From Sipunculus nudus (taxonomy: Eukaryota > Annelida > Sipuncula > Golfingiida > Sipunculidae), in contig CM049316.1 in assembly GCA_026874595.1 (NCBI GenBank), positions 51,347,676 through 51,411,675 on the forward strand: 64,000 bases of DNA. The letters are read 5' to 3'. Of the stretch, positions 41,216 to 51,211 are shown one piece after another; position 1 is the stretch's first letter; every line of letters starts with the position of its first letter. The translations under genes and the position numbers were made by a program. Under the pieces are notes generated by a model, which worked only from the letters and a program-made list of their open reading frames with translations, ran no database searches and had not been told where the DNA came from.

Positions 41216-44200
41216 GTGACATGGCTGAAATTGCCAAACAGTTTCCGGATAAAAACGGAGGTTTTTCACGGGCGCAAAGCAAGCGAAATTTTATTCCGAT
41301 CTACTAGCTGGAATCCAAAGAACCCCACGCTGTACATTTTAGCTGTAGGTAACCATACCGTGGGGATTTTGAAGATAAAATCCCATTTAGAGACGAAGCG
41401 TGACATATGTTGTGCATGTTGCAAACCGTGAGAAATAAAGGTGCACACTTGTGCCAGGGCACGTGTAAACATTGCGGATACAGCCCGCCGTGCACTTTAC
41501 CACGGGGTGACAATGTTCGTAGATGTGAGGAATGCGGGTGGTATGGATTTTTAGGGGAGGGGTGCTTTAAGAACCACTCTTTAAAACAACCCGGGCACAA
41601 ACATAAGATTTGCGAAAGGCGGCGGGTATGTCCAAAGTGCAGGGGTATAATAAAAAAACGGAGAACATAAATGTCACATGTACACCTGCAAAATATGTTA
41701 CGTACAAATAAAAAAAGGAGGCGACCACATTTGTTACATGCGTGCGCTCTCTGGTGAAAAGATAGCCCGGGCAAATTTTCGGCCGTACATTTTTTGGGAT
41801 ACAGAATGCGTACAATCAGAACCTGAGGGCAAAAAAGGCCTGCGTACACACACAGTGAATGCTGTGGTGTGCCATTACGTGTGCGCAACTTGTTTGAAGA
41901 ATGTGGAAATGGAGAAGGTACTCACCGCCAACTTAGGCTGCATTTGCACACAGCGGCGCTTTCATTCAGCAGAAGTATTTTTTGATTGGATTTTTGGTCC
42001 CGCTTTAAAGCTTGACCCGAAAAACAAACCTGTTTGTTTTGCACACAATTTCGGCGGTTACGATGGGGGTTTTTTACAACAATACCTTATTTCACGCGGG
42101 ATGGCCGCCACATCACTGCTTACACGCGGACTGCGTATACTCAGTTTGACAGTGTGTGGGGTAGATTTTAAAGACAGTTTAAATCTGATCCCCATAGGCC
42201 TGGCAAAATTTTCTAAAGCGTTTGGGTTGAAAGAACTGAAGAAAGGATATTTCCCATATGAGTTTAACACCGCGGAAAATATTAATTACGTCGGGGAGAC
42301 ACCACCCGTGCGGTTTTTTAAACAAGTAGGCGATCCCGAGTTTTTGGAGTGGCATTCGAACCAAGTGGACAGCGGGTACGTATGGAACCACCGTGAAGAA
42401 TTGTTCCAGTATTGCAACAGTGATGTGGAACTTCTTAAACAAGGATGTTTAAAATTCCGTGAATCGTACATGAAAAAAGCAGGCTTTGATCTCTTTTTGC
42501 ACGCGGTGACCCTACCTTCCGCTTGCATGAAAGACTACCGGTTAAATTATTTGTGTAAGAACCAGATTGCTATGATCCCACCGCAGATCACTCGCACACA
42601 CCTGTCAGTTATAGCCGACCTGTGGCTGGCGGAAAAGCAAACGGAAACAGATTTCCACATCCGCCGCGGCAGCGACACTTGGAACGGGAAAGAGTGTCGG
42701 GTCCAGTTAAAGAATGGAAAATACGTCTCCGTCGATGGGTATTGCCCCGAAACGTCCACCGTCTACGAATTTAACGGATGCGTGTGGCACGGTTGTGTCC
42801 TGTGCACGCAGCCCGATGGTACAGTTCCTAACACGGACATGCCCAACTACGTGGCCTACGCTAAACAGATAGATAAGCAAGAGGAGTTGAAAGCCGCAGG
42901 TTACCAAGTGGAGGTACTCTGGGAACACGAATATGGTGTCCGGAAAAGTCCTTTGATGAAAACACCGCAGTACCATGTACAACCACGTGAGGCTTTTTTC
43001 GGGGGAAGGACAAACGCAACTTGTTTATTCAGAGAAGTCAAAGATGGAGAGAGAATCGATTATTACGATGTCACTTCCATGTATCCATACGTCCAGAAAA
43101 CCAAATGTTACCCTGTAGGTATACCGCAAGTGATTCAGAAGCCAACGGAAAAACAGTTGCTCAAAAGCCCTGGCGGGATTATCTGCGCCGCCTTTTTACC
43201 TCCCCGACACCTATTCAACCCCGTTTTACCCTACCGGACATGCGGTAAGCTGATGTTCCCTTTGTGTGCGAAATGCGCCGAAACGCAAAACCAGTGGGAG
43301 CCGTGCACCCATACAGAAGCAGAACGCGTTTTGAGGGGGTGTTGGTGTACACCGGAAGCATTGAAAGCCTTGGAAAAAGGGTATGTGTTTTATGAAGGTT
43401 ACGAACTTTGGGAATGGAAAACCTGGGAGAACATTTTCGCTTCTTATATCGAAAAATGGTACCAGTTGAAAACCCAAGCTTCCGGTTGGCCTACAGATGA
43501 CCTGGACGAGAGAGAAAAGTACGTGGTTGAATTGCAAGAAAAGCAAGGGGTTACCATAAACCCGGAAGAGGTGGCTCACAATCCTTCCATGCGTTTTGTG
43601 GCAAAACAGGCCTTGAACACCTTATGGGGAAAATTTGGGCAAAAAGACGGGCTAATGCAAAGAAAACAAGTGGACAGTTATGACGACCTGATATCCATTT
43701 TACACGATGACACCAAAGAAGTGATGGAAATAGTGAATTTGGGGGACCATCTGCTGCAAATTGAATGGAAACCAAAGGAAACAGATTACGAGCTGGGGAA
43801 GACTAATAATCCTGTGATCGCAGCATTCACAACTTGTTACGGCCGGTTGGAATTATATAGAGTTTTGGACTTTTTAGATCAGAGGGTGTTGTATTTCGAC
43901 ACTGATTCGGTCGTGTTTCATTCCAAACGGGAGGACCCCATGCCACCCACAGGGCACTTGTTGGGAGATCTGACTGACGAGATGGAAGGAGGTGTCATCA
44001 CACGGTTCGTCAGCGGAGGACCAAAAAATTATGGATACATTGGGAAAAGCCCAAAAGGTGAAACTGTGACCTGTCAAAAAGCCAGAGGTTTCCACGTGGG
44101 GAAGCGAGTGGCCTTTGATGATTTGAAATACATGGTGGAAGCTTTGTTGGAAAAACGTGAACAAAACGGTATAAATTTACCCGTAGATTTTTACGTGGTG

Positions 44201-44341
44201 AGGAGCAAGGAAGGGTTGGTGAAATCCACTTCTTTAGACAAGCTGTACACAGCGGTGTACGACAAACGCCGCTTTTGGCGTGAAGGTGATCCGTTAGATA
44301 AGTTTACAACATTTCCTTTTGGATTTGAAATAAAGGCTTGA
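41216..44341 (+). pseudogene. polB: Protein-primed DNA polymerase, frame broken in zinc region (copy 2)
   Basis: One base is missing near 41426 (TGCAAACCG against TGCAAAGCCG in copy 1), giving a stop at 41431. One base is extra in the A run at 41652-41658. The ~75 codons between are open only in the shifted frame (41407-41670); after 41678 the original frame is open to the end. Exonuclease and polymerase motifs (FWDTEC, YDVTSMYPY, YFDTDSVV) are unchanged. An internal ATG at 41678 could in principle give an 887-aa protein lacking the zinc clusters. Confidence 0.85.
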
Positions 44342-44393
44342 CGTTCATTGTGAAATTTTGTTGAGTTTTTTTACTGTGTTGTTGAGGAAGAGG

Positions 44394-44401
44394 TATAAAA
44401 G
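44394..44401 (+). promoter_or_regulatory. TATA box of ATPase operon (copy 2)
   Basis: TATAAAAG, 45 nt before the ATPase ATG. Confidence 0.7.
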
Positions 44402-44438
44402 TGCGTGCATGTGTGTATAGAAATGATTTTAAAAAATC

Positions 44439-45059
44439 ATGTGGTACAAATTCAAACACCCGTTCACCATGTTGGTGGCGGGCCCAACGTCTTCCGGTAA
44501 AACCTATTGGGTATCCCGTTTGTTAAATCACTTACACAAAATGACAGACCAAGTGCCTGAACGCGTGTTGTGGTGCTATGCCGAAATGCAACCTCTGTAC
44601 GAAGATTTGAAGGAGATGATGAAAGAGAAAATTTTCTTTCAAGAAGGGTTACCCCCCAGGGCTATAAAACCAAACACATTACTGATCGTGGATGATTTAA
44701 TGCGTGAAAGCGGAGTAAAAACGGCAAAAATATTTGAGAAAGGCAGCCATCACCGGAACATATCGGTTATTTTTATTGTTCAAAATTTGTTTCATCAGAA
44801 AAAAGAACAGCGGGACATTTCACTGAACGCGCATTACATTGTGTTATTGAAAAATCCCAGAGATAGGTTACAGTTTAAATCATTAGCCCGTCAGGTGTTT
44901 CCCACTAAAGCACGTGAATTGCGGGAAGTTTACAACGACGCCACACGCGAACCACACGGGTACCTGTTGCTCGATTTCACACAGACGTGCCTTGACGAAT
45001 ACCGGCTGAGGACTCATATTTTCCCGGGAGAGGAACACATTTATTACGGTTTGGGGTGA
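44439..45059 (+). CDS. A32/FtsK-like packaging ATPase (copy 2)
   Basis: Identical in predicted protein to copy 1: Walker A GPTSSGKT, Walker B LLIVDD. Its stop overlaps the next start (TGATG). Confidence 0.85.
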   Translation: MWYKFKHPFTMLVAGPTSSGKTYWVSRLLNHLHKMTDQVPERVLWCYAEMQPLYEDLKEMMKEKIFFQEGLPPRAIKPNTLLIVDDLMRESGVKTAKIFEKGSHHRNISVIFIVQNLFHQKKEQRDISLNAHYIVLLKNPRDRLQFKSLARQVFPTKARELREVYNDATREPHGYLLLDFTQTCLDEYRLRTHIFPGEEHIYYGLG

Positions 45060-47482
45060 TGGCGGTGTTTATGGCGGGATTAGCGGTTTATGCCGCTTTA
45101 CAGATACTTTGCGACATGTTAGTTTCGGCAGTTATTTGGGGGGTAGAGGAACTGTACACGTTTATTCGCTGGAAAATTGCAGGGAGTCCCGGGAGGGGCG
45201 AGGGATCGTCTCAATTTCATGGCAATTACCGGGTATTTTGGCCTCCTACCGACTCGTACGTTTTCAGTTTGCACGATTTGTTTATGCGAAGACGTACGGG
45301 TCGTGAAGGTTTCATGACTGGGCAGTTAGAATTGGTACTTGGTGAGAAAAGGGGACATTACCACAGACGTTACGTGGAACGGTTCAGGAAGACCTTGGTG
45401 GGGCGCATGCAGACTGAAGATGGGCCTGGACGGGTGGTATCATTGAACGAGAAAGAAACGGATGAAGTGGTGCGTTGGTTCAATGAAGAGAATACGATAG
45501 ACCGTTGGATCATCATGAACACATATGTGATGGTGCTGTACCATTTCCCTTGGACTTTGTGGTATTCAGCTTGTATCAATTACCCATTAAAAGTGTATTA
45601 CGGCCAAAAATATTTAGAGAAATGGGGGGATAGGGACCCTCGGTGGCAAACTTTTTATGACCGGTACAACGTGAACGGGAAGGACTTTCAACAGTACCAC
45701 CATGTGCATCAAGGGGTGCGTTACATGTTGGTGGACGTACCGCTCCCTTTCCAAAGGTTAGCTGAAAATGGGCACGTTCCAGAAGGGCTACAAATACCGT
45801 GTTTGACACGGGACCCGACTTCAAGACCATTTTTCGTGGTGGGGAAAGAGGAATGGTGGCACCACAAGTTTGTAAACAAGGAGGAATGGGATATAAAATT
45901 GAGGGAACAGTATTTGAATGAATTGACCGAGGATGAGATGATCCAGAAAGCTCCGTTCAATGGTGATCATAGGCTGCAAAATCATGGTATCCGCCCGGTG
46001 CCAGGGTTTGCACACAAAGGTGCACCGCTGCGTGTCGTTGAATATGGGTGGGAACACAGGAAAAAAGGTGTGTGGATCCCTGAACCCTACTGGGCCAATC
46101 ACAAATATTACCATCTAACTAAATATTTTTCAGACAAACGCAGGGCCTACAAGATAGTACAGGCCACCCGTTTGGCATTGCAGAGTATAATATTTGGGTT
46201 CTGGAAGCCCATTTGGTGGAAATTGAACGGTCCCACAGCGCCAGGATGGGAAAACTTAAACGAAGGCGAACCCTTTTGGGGTATATTTCCTCAACATTAC
46301 AAGACACCTTACGAGTTACCATTACCCCACCATTTCCACCCCCCGCATTTGAGGAACCGTTTGTTGAAATTGCGCGAAGAGTTTTATTTGGACGCGGAAA
46401 TGATACATTTCAGTAAAGGACAGAAGACGCGGCAAAAACCCAAAACAGTTCAATATTATGAATTGTTGCAACCTTACCATGATATGGCATGGTTTTTGCT
46501 GGCTGGTGGGAAAGGGCCAAAACCAGAACGGCGCGGTGATATCCCCGTACCGGCTGCGGTGAAAACATTGCTTGAAATCATTTTAACGGATGAGACAGAG
46601 GAAATAGACACGCGGTATTCTCCGTGGTACGGTTATTTTCACCCCCACTTGGTGTATGATTATGCGATGAAGTACAAGAAAGTGAAAAAATCAGATTTGG
46701 TGATGAAACTGTTTTATGAAAGAGAAAAAGTACTTCCGGCTGACAAAGAGGTGTTGCTTTTTCATTTCAATTTGGGTGTGTATTCATGGCACTATTTATC
46801 GGATATCACAGGGAAAATGCCAGAGCTGTACAAGTTTAGGGAAGACATGCAGCGTCAAATATGGTTGAATCAGAGTGCAATCAACGCAGCCAAATCAGCC
46901 TTGTTGCAGGTGGAGATGTATTTCAACAAATACTGTTTCGGGGATGATGCCAACCAGAATGATCCTTGGGCTCAGAAATACAAGAAAGTGAACGATTGGT
47001 TAGAAGAACTGTGGAAGTTCGAAAAGGAAGTGTATTGGTTTAATGGTTATCCAAAACCAGGATTTTGGCAAATGCCTGAAATACATGTGGAAAACCCAGG
47101 GTTGGAAGACTGGGAAAAAGAACACGATCGGGTAATAACGGAATTAAAAAAAGAACAGACAGCGGCAGATCGGTCAGACCATGGAAAAGCTGACAATAAA
47201 GAGATACCCATGAATGCAGGGGGCGGGGGAAGGTGGGACTGGTCGAACCTACGTAAAAATTTCACGGCCTACCACGAAAGTAAGCAACGTATAAAAATGA
47301 TGAAGTTAGTGGAACAAAAGCAATTTTTGGAAAACGTGATACGTGATTTTAAAGAAACACCAGAACGACGTGAAGCACGTGAAAAGTACAGGCAAAAATT
47401 GTCTAGGTACAGTGTGGGAGCGAGCATACCAGCTGATGTGATGCCCAATTTAGAAGGCGCAGGGAGAACCGTGGGTGTATAA
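45059..47482 (+). CDS. Unknown 807-aa protein (copy 2)
   Basis: Same protein as copy 1 except for an in-frame 3-base loss near the C-terminus (KLSRYS instead of KLSTWYS). The reading frame is intact, which suggests either tolerated change or a very recent event. See the copy 1 entry for features. Confidence 0.8.
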   Translation: MAVFMAGLAVYAALQILCDMLVSAVIWGVEELYTFIRWKIAGSPGRGEGSSQFHGNYRVFWPPTDSYVFSLHDLFMRRRTGREGFMTGQLELVLGEKRGHYHRRYVERFRKTLVGRMQTEDGPGRVVSLNEKETDEVVRWFNEENTIDRWIIMNTYVMVLYHFPWTLWYSACINYPLKVYYGQKYLEKWGDRDPRWQTFYDRYNVNGKDFQQYHHVHQGVRYMLVDVPLPFQRLAENGHVPEGLQIPCLTRDPTSRPFFVVGKEEWWHHKFVNKEEWDIKLREQYLNELTEDEMIQKAPFNGDHRLQNHGIRPVPGFAHKGAPLRVVEYGWEHRKKGVWIPEPYWANHKYYHLTKYFSDKRRAYKIVQATRLALQSIIFGFWKPIWWKLNGPTAPGWENLNEGEPFWGIFPQHYKTPYELPLPHHFHPPHLRNRLLKLREEFYLDAEMIHFSKGQKTRQKPKTVQYYELLQPYHDMAWFLLAGGKGPKPERRGDIPVPAAVKTLLEIILTDETEEIDTRYSPWYGYFHPHLVYDYAMKYKKVKKSDLVMKLFYEREKVLPADKEVLLFHFNLGVYSWHYLSDITGKMPELYKFREDMQRQIWLNQSAINAAKSALLQVEMYFNKYCFGDDANQNDPWAQKYKKVNDWLEELWKFEKEVYWFNGYPKPGFWQMPEIHVENPGLEDWEKEHDRVITELKKEQTAADRSDHGKADNKEIPMNAGGGGRWDWSNLRKNFTAYHESKQRIKMMKLVEQKQFLENVIRDFKETPERREAREKYRQKLSRYSVGASIPADVMPNLEGAGRTVGV

Positions 47483-47485
47483 ATA
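47478..47485 (+). promoter_or_regulatory. TATA box overlapping the 807-aa gene stop (copy 2)
   Basis: TATAAATA containing the stop codon at 47480-47482. Confidence 0.7.
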
Positions 47486-47526
47486 GAAGGTGTGTCAACA
47501 AAAAAATCAACAGTGAAAGGAAAACC

Positions 47527-48285
47527 ATGCCAAAGTTTGCAGGTTTACGGAGGGTGGGTCAGGCTTCCCGCGCATTCAGTGGGAGAGGGCAAAGGGTCGC
47601 CCACACACCTTTGATAGGTGGGGCCAAACGGGGGGCCACGTATGGCCAAAAAATAGCCGGGTCATTAAGGAGGGGGCAAGGAAGCTACACGCGTTTAGCT
47701 GATCCTGGCCTCGGGAAAACATTTCGAGACAAGGCTAGAGCCTACGTCAAGAAAGTGGGATCATCAGTGAAAAAAGGTAGCCATAAAATAGGTTCGGTTT
47801 TAAAAAAGACAAAAGAGGTCGGTTATGCGGCCAGGAAAGAGGCTCTCCAAAAAGCAACAAACCAGGTGAAAGAAGCACAAAAAACTATCCGCGGGCAGGC
47901 GACGGACAAGTTAAAGGGGGGTTGGAAAGCCGGGATTCATCAAATAAAGCAGGGCGCGCAATCGTTGCGGGGAAAATTAATAAGCCTCGGAAAACGTGGA
48001 GCTTCAATGGCACGTGACCGGTTAAGATCGGCGTCAGACAAGTTGAAACAGTTGACCCGACAAACCACAATAAAGGGGCGTAATTCTTTGAGAGATTTGG
48101 GTGCCAGGGGCTATTCTAAATTACCAGAGAATTTACGTAATAGAATAATGGGTAAAATGGACGCCAGGGGTACTCTGACCACGGCTAGGCGTCAGAGTCT
48201 TGAGCCCCATTATCCATCTTTTGACAGGCGTGTATTTCGGCAAACGAGCAAAATCTTATGGCGTGAAGTGGCGAGTGTGGCATGA
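47527..48285 (+). pseudogene. Truncated lysine-rich gene fused across junction (copy 2)
   Basis: The first ~223 codons match the full-length gene, then the tandem junction at 48193 replaces the rest with about 29 foreign codons read antisense through the ORF A leader (tail LEPHYPSFDRRVFRQ) before a stop. Unlike copy 1 it has no internal frameshift, so a 252-aa basic protein without the acidic and hydrophobic C-terminal half could be made. Whether it is used is unknown. Confidence 0.8.
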
Positions 48286-48757
48286 GCCGGGTAGATATAG
48301 CTGTGTGGGTTGTGACAAAACCATTGTAGGGCAGGGGTAGACAAGTGTTGTGCGGGACCATGATTCAAACACAAGCAACCAATCAGCTCACAGCATTCAA
48401 TCCTGCACACCCCTTACTGAATACAATGAGAACGGTCGTGTGTGAAATGAACTTTATTCCGGAAGACCAATGGGAAAATTATACTGCGCATGCGCAAACG
48501 GAAAATAACTGGAAAAACACCTTAATACAAAACTGCGCATGCGCAACCGGAAACAAACGGGAACATTACCTTAAACTAGTAAAATATATAATATTTTAAC
48601 TTTTAAAAACACCTTATAAGCTGATCTGAACATTACAAATATATTTTTACATGTTTTCCTTGATAAAACTTAGCAGTTTTAATGTTCCCTTCACCGCAAT
48701 TCGGGTGGTAGTTATTAGGGCGATAGTGGTCAGTAGCCCACCCGCCACCGCTTTCAG
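48218..48757. promoter_or_regulatory. Control region with two NRF-1-like palindromes (copy 3)
   Basis: Same block as in copies 1 and 2; palindromes at about 48485-48496 and 48534-48545. Confidence 0.55.
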
Positions 48758-50329
48758 TCATTCCTCATCACTGTGGTTGCACACCTTCTCATTATCCTTC
48801 TGTTTAATGTACAATCTTTTGCACGTTCCACAGGCGCCATTGTACTTGGACGGGAGCATAATGTTGACAGCTTGTTCGATTTCATGGTTCATGCCTGGAA
48901 TAGAGATGGCTTTAATGAGTTCCACCATGTTGTTGAGGGTGAAGTATTTCTCTTGGTAGCGTACCACAATTCCTATGCTACCGTCAAATTTTGAGTGGGT
49001 GTACATGATCATTTGATAATCTGGATCGTAACACCAAGAGAAACGTTCACCGTTTTCACCTATCACATCCCACACTCTTACACACACATCTGCACTGGTG
49101 TCATTTCCCCGTTTTACAGCCATGAAACCAGAGCTATCGATGTAGGCGTTTTGGTTTGAGCGTTTGTTGTTGGCGGCTAGCGCCATCATTTCCAGTGCTC
49201 TAGGACACAACATTCCTTTGGCGACTATTTTGTCTAGACCGACTCCCTTCCACACATCTTCATTTACTTCTTTGACCACGCCATGTTCTGTCGGCCTTTC
49301 TTCTCTCCATTTTTGGGCCAGGAAGTAACGTGTTTTGGGGACAAGGAGGCCTGTCACATTTCCAGTTCCCAGGTCCAGTTTTATTTCGTCTTGACGGACC
49401 AGGATGAATTCATCCGTTACAAAGAGAGCCACTTCCATTCTGGCTTTCCAATAGGGATATTCCTGTGATCCTGTAAAATAACGGTAACCTCTTGTTCTCT
49501 TTTTTCTTTTGTCTGTGGTTACCATGACAGTTTCTGGAAATTTCTTCTGGTTCAGGAGGAGAAGGGTGTGGCACATGAGGTTCAAGCGGTACTGTGTATT
49601 TGGAATCCTGAGGCCGTGGTTACAGGCGTTGTGGATCGGGTCTAGGTACTCTTCAAGCAGGTAAACAAATGGCGTTATTCGTGGTGGGTTCCAGGATCCA
49701 CGAGGTACATCTTTGGGTCTTTTCTTGGAATCTGCCACAATGTCATGACCTCTCTCATACAGTTTGTCGAGTGCATTGGACATTTTTCTTTTGTGTTCTT
49801 TGAACAAGACATCTTCCCACATGCCTGACATAAAATGGCCTTTGTCATAGTCGTCTTCATCGGAAGAGGAGGAGGACAAGGAGGTGGAGGAAGGAGTAGT
49901 AGTAGTAGTAGTACCTCCCACGTCTTCACAGGGGTAGTTTACAGGTTCGGCTTCTTTTTTGCACATTTCTTCAGTGACAGGAACTGTCTTTTTCATGTAG
50001 CAGTTAAACAAGGTATCTAGTGGGCTTGGTGCCACTTGACTAGATTCCATCCACTGGGCCACTTTCTCCATGTCATATTTCCTTTGGGCTTCATAGATGG
50101 TTATTTCTGTATCTTCTTCTTCTTCTTCTGCTCCGTTGTCTATTTGCGTGTTCTGGTCTTTGTTTTCCTCAAATTTAACTGTGATTGGCTCCATGTCATT
50201 ACCGCACCTAGCAAAATCGTCTTCCAATAAGGTGGACTGGGGGTTGGGGGGTCTGTCGCACTGGTCGTCGGGATCAATGCTGGAGATGGAAATGTGATCA
50301 GATTGTGTTTCGTTGCCGCTCTCTTCCAT
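48758..50329 (-). CDS. Minus-strand early protein, 523 aa (copy 3)
   Basis: Same length as copy 1. Private changes include Ile for Val in QNTQID and Tyr for His in ITIYEAQ; it shares the RYQEKYF form with copy 2. Intact frame, ATG at 50329. Confidence 0.75.
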   Translation of the reverse strand: MEESGNETQSDHISISSIDPDDQCDRPPNPQSTLLEDDFARCGNDMEPITVKFEENKDQNTQIDNGAEEEEEDTEITIYEAQRKYDMEKVAQWMESSQVAPSPLDTLFNCYMKKTVPVTEEMCKKEAEPVNYPCEDVGGTTTTTTPSSTSLSSSSSDEDDYDKGHFMSGMWEDVLFKEHKRKMSNALDKLYERGHDIVADSKKRPKDVPRGSWNPPRITPFVYLLEEYLDPIHNACNHGLRIPNTQYRLNLMCHTLLLLNQKKFPETVMVTTDKRKKRTRGYRYFTGSQEYPYWKARMEVALFVTDEFILVRQDEIKLDLGTGNVTGLLVPKTRYFLAQKWREERPTEHGVVKEVNEDVWKGVGLDKIVAKGMLCPRALEMMALAANNKRSNQNAYIDSSGFMAVKRGNDTSADVCVRVWDVIGENGERFSWCYDPDYQMIMYTHSKFDGSIGIVVRYQEKYFTLNNMVELIKAISIPGMNHEIEQAVNIMLPSKYNGACGTCKRLYIKQKDNEKVCNHSDEE

Positions 50330-50524
50330 TTTGCTCTGTGCTCAAATGCGAAGTGAAGGGTAAAGCGTAGTTGCGGTGTTTTATAGAGTCAAACCGGAAG
50401 CAAGGTGGGAAAACTCATTACGCATGCGCGGACCTCCCGGAAGCCACACGGAAAAACTGCACTGATCCCAGCTTATTTAAAGCCCCAGTGTTGCCCGCCC
50501 GCGGGTTTTTCCACGCAAGCAAGA
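50330..50524. promoter_or_regulatory. Divergent early promoter (copy 3)
   Basis: Minus TATAAAAC at 50378-50385 and plus TATTTAAA at about 50474-50481; content as in copy 1. Confidence 0.7.
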
Positions 50525-51205
50525 ATGACGTTCAACAGCGACACCGGGCCTTTTTCTGTGACACTCCAAAGGGAGAGTATGTTCAACAAGTTCAGGAAAA
50601 AGGGAATTTCTTTGAAAATTCAACCAGATTTACAAAAGTTGGACCAAATGAAACCATACAATGCTTTGTATGCCGTGTTCGAACCTTTGTTAGAAGAATG
50701 GAAAAAGGACAAGCCGGCAAACACCTACATGCAAGTCAACATGACATCGCCCGGATTGCTAAACAAAGCCTTCAACACCAAATGGTTGATGATTAAAGAG
50801 GACCTGACCTTAGAATACATTATGACACAAGTCGAGAAAACCCTCAACAGCAACGAGTCTTTCAAGTTAGACCAAGATTTTGAACTGGAGCTGAAATCGG
50901 TAGAATTGCCACAAATTTCAGGTTCACCCAATTACTCTTTGGAAGAATTGATCAAAGCTAACCCACATACGTATGTAGACCCTGGCCACTTTAACACCAC
51001 ATTTTTGACACAAGATTGTTTTATTGCTACCGTGGTATTTATGTGCTGGATGGAAGATAACACAAAGTTAAGAGGAATAAAAAGAAAAAGAGGGGAAAAC
51101 GTTTCTTTGAGAAGGGAGAGACCACTTACTGGCAAAGAAATATCATTATGGGTAGAGGAAATTTCCCGTGTGAAAAAAAAGCTAAAGTTGCAACAACCTT
51201 CGTAA
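50525..51205 (+). CDS. N-terminal module of PolB gene, 226 aa (copy 3)
   Basis: One codon longer than the other copies (KWLMIKED, a duplicated ATG triplet) and Leu for Gln at SPGLLNKAF. The A8 run and the shared TAA are present. Confidence 0.65.
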   Translation: MTFNSDTGPFSVTLQRESMFNKFRKKGISLKIQPDLQKLDQMKPYNALYAVFEPLLEEWKKDKPANTYMQVNMTSPGLLNKAFNTKWLMIKEDLTLEYIMTQVEKTLNSNESFKLDQDFELELKSVELPQISGSPNYSLEELIKANPHTYVDPGHFNTTFLTQDCFIATVVFMCWMEDNTKLRGIKRKRGENVSLRRERPLTGKEISLWVEEISRVKKKLKLQQPS

Positions 51206-51211
51206 CCGTGC

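Larger units (their letters stand above)
38197..48192. repeat. Tandem 10-kb segment, copy 2
   Basis: Second direct copy, 9996 bases, from the junction CAGAG (38197-38201) to the next CAGAG (48193-48197). Both junctions join the lysine-rich gene to the 5' end of ORF A in antisense. Differences from copy 1 are scattered single changes and short indels. Confidence 0.95.

Noticed and set aside
41304-41888. 194-codon minus-strand frame opposite polymerase in copy 2
   Set aside because: It is the reverse of the Cys-rich polymerase region and is split in the other copies by single changes.
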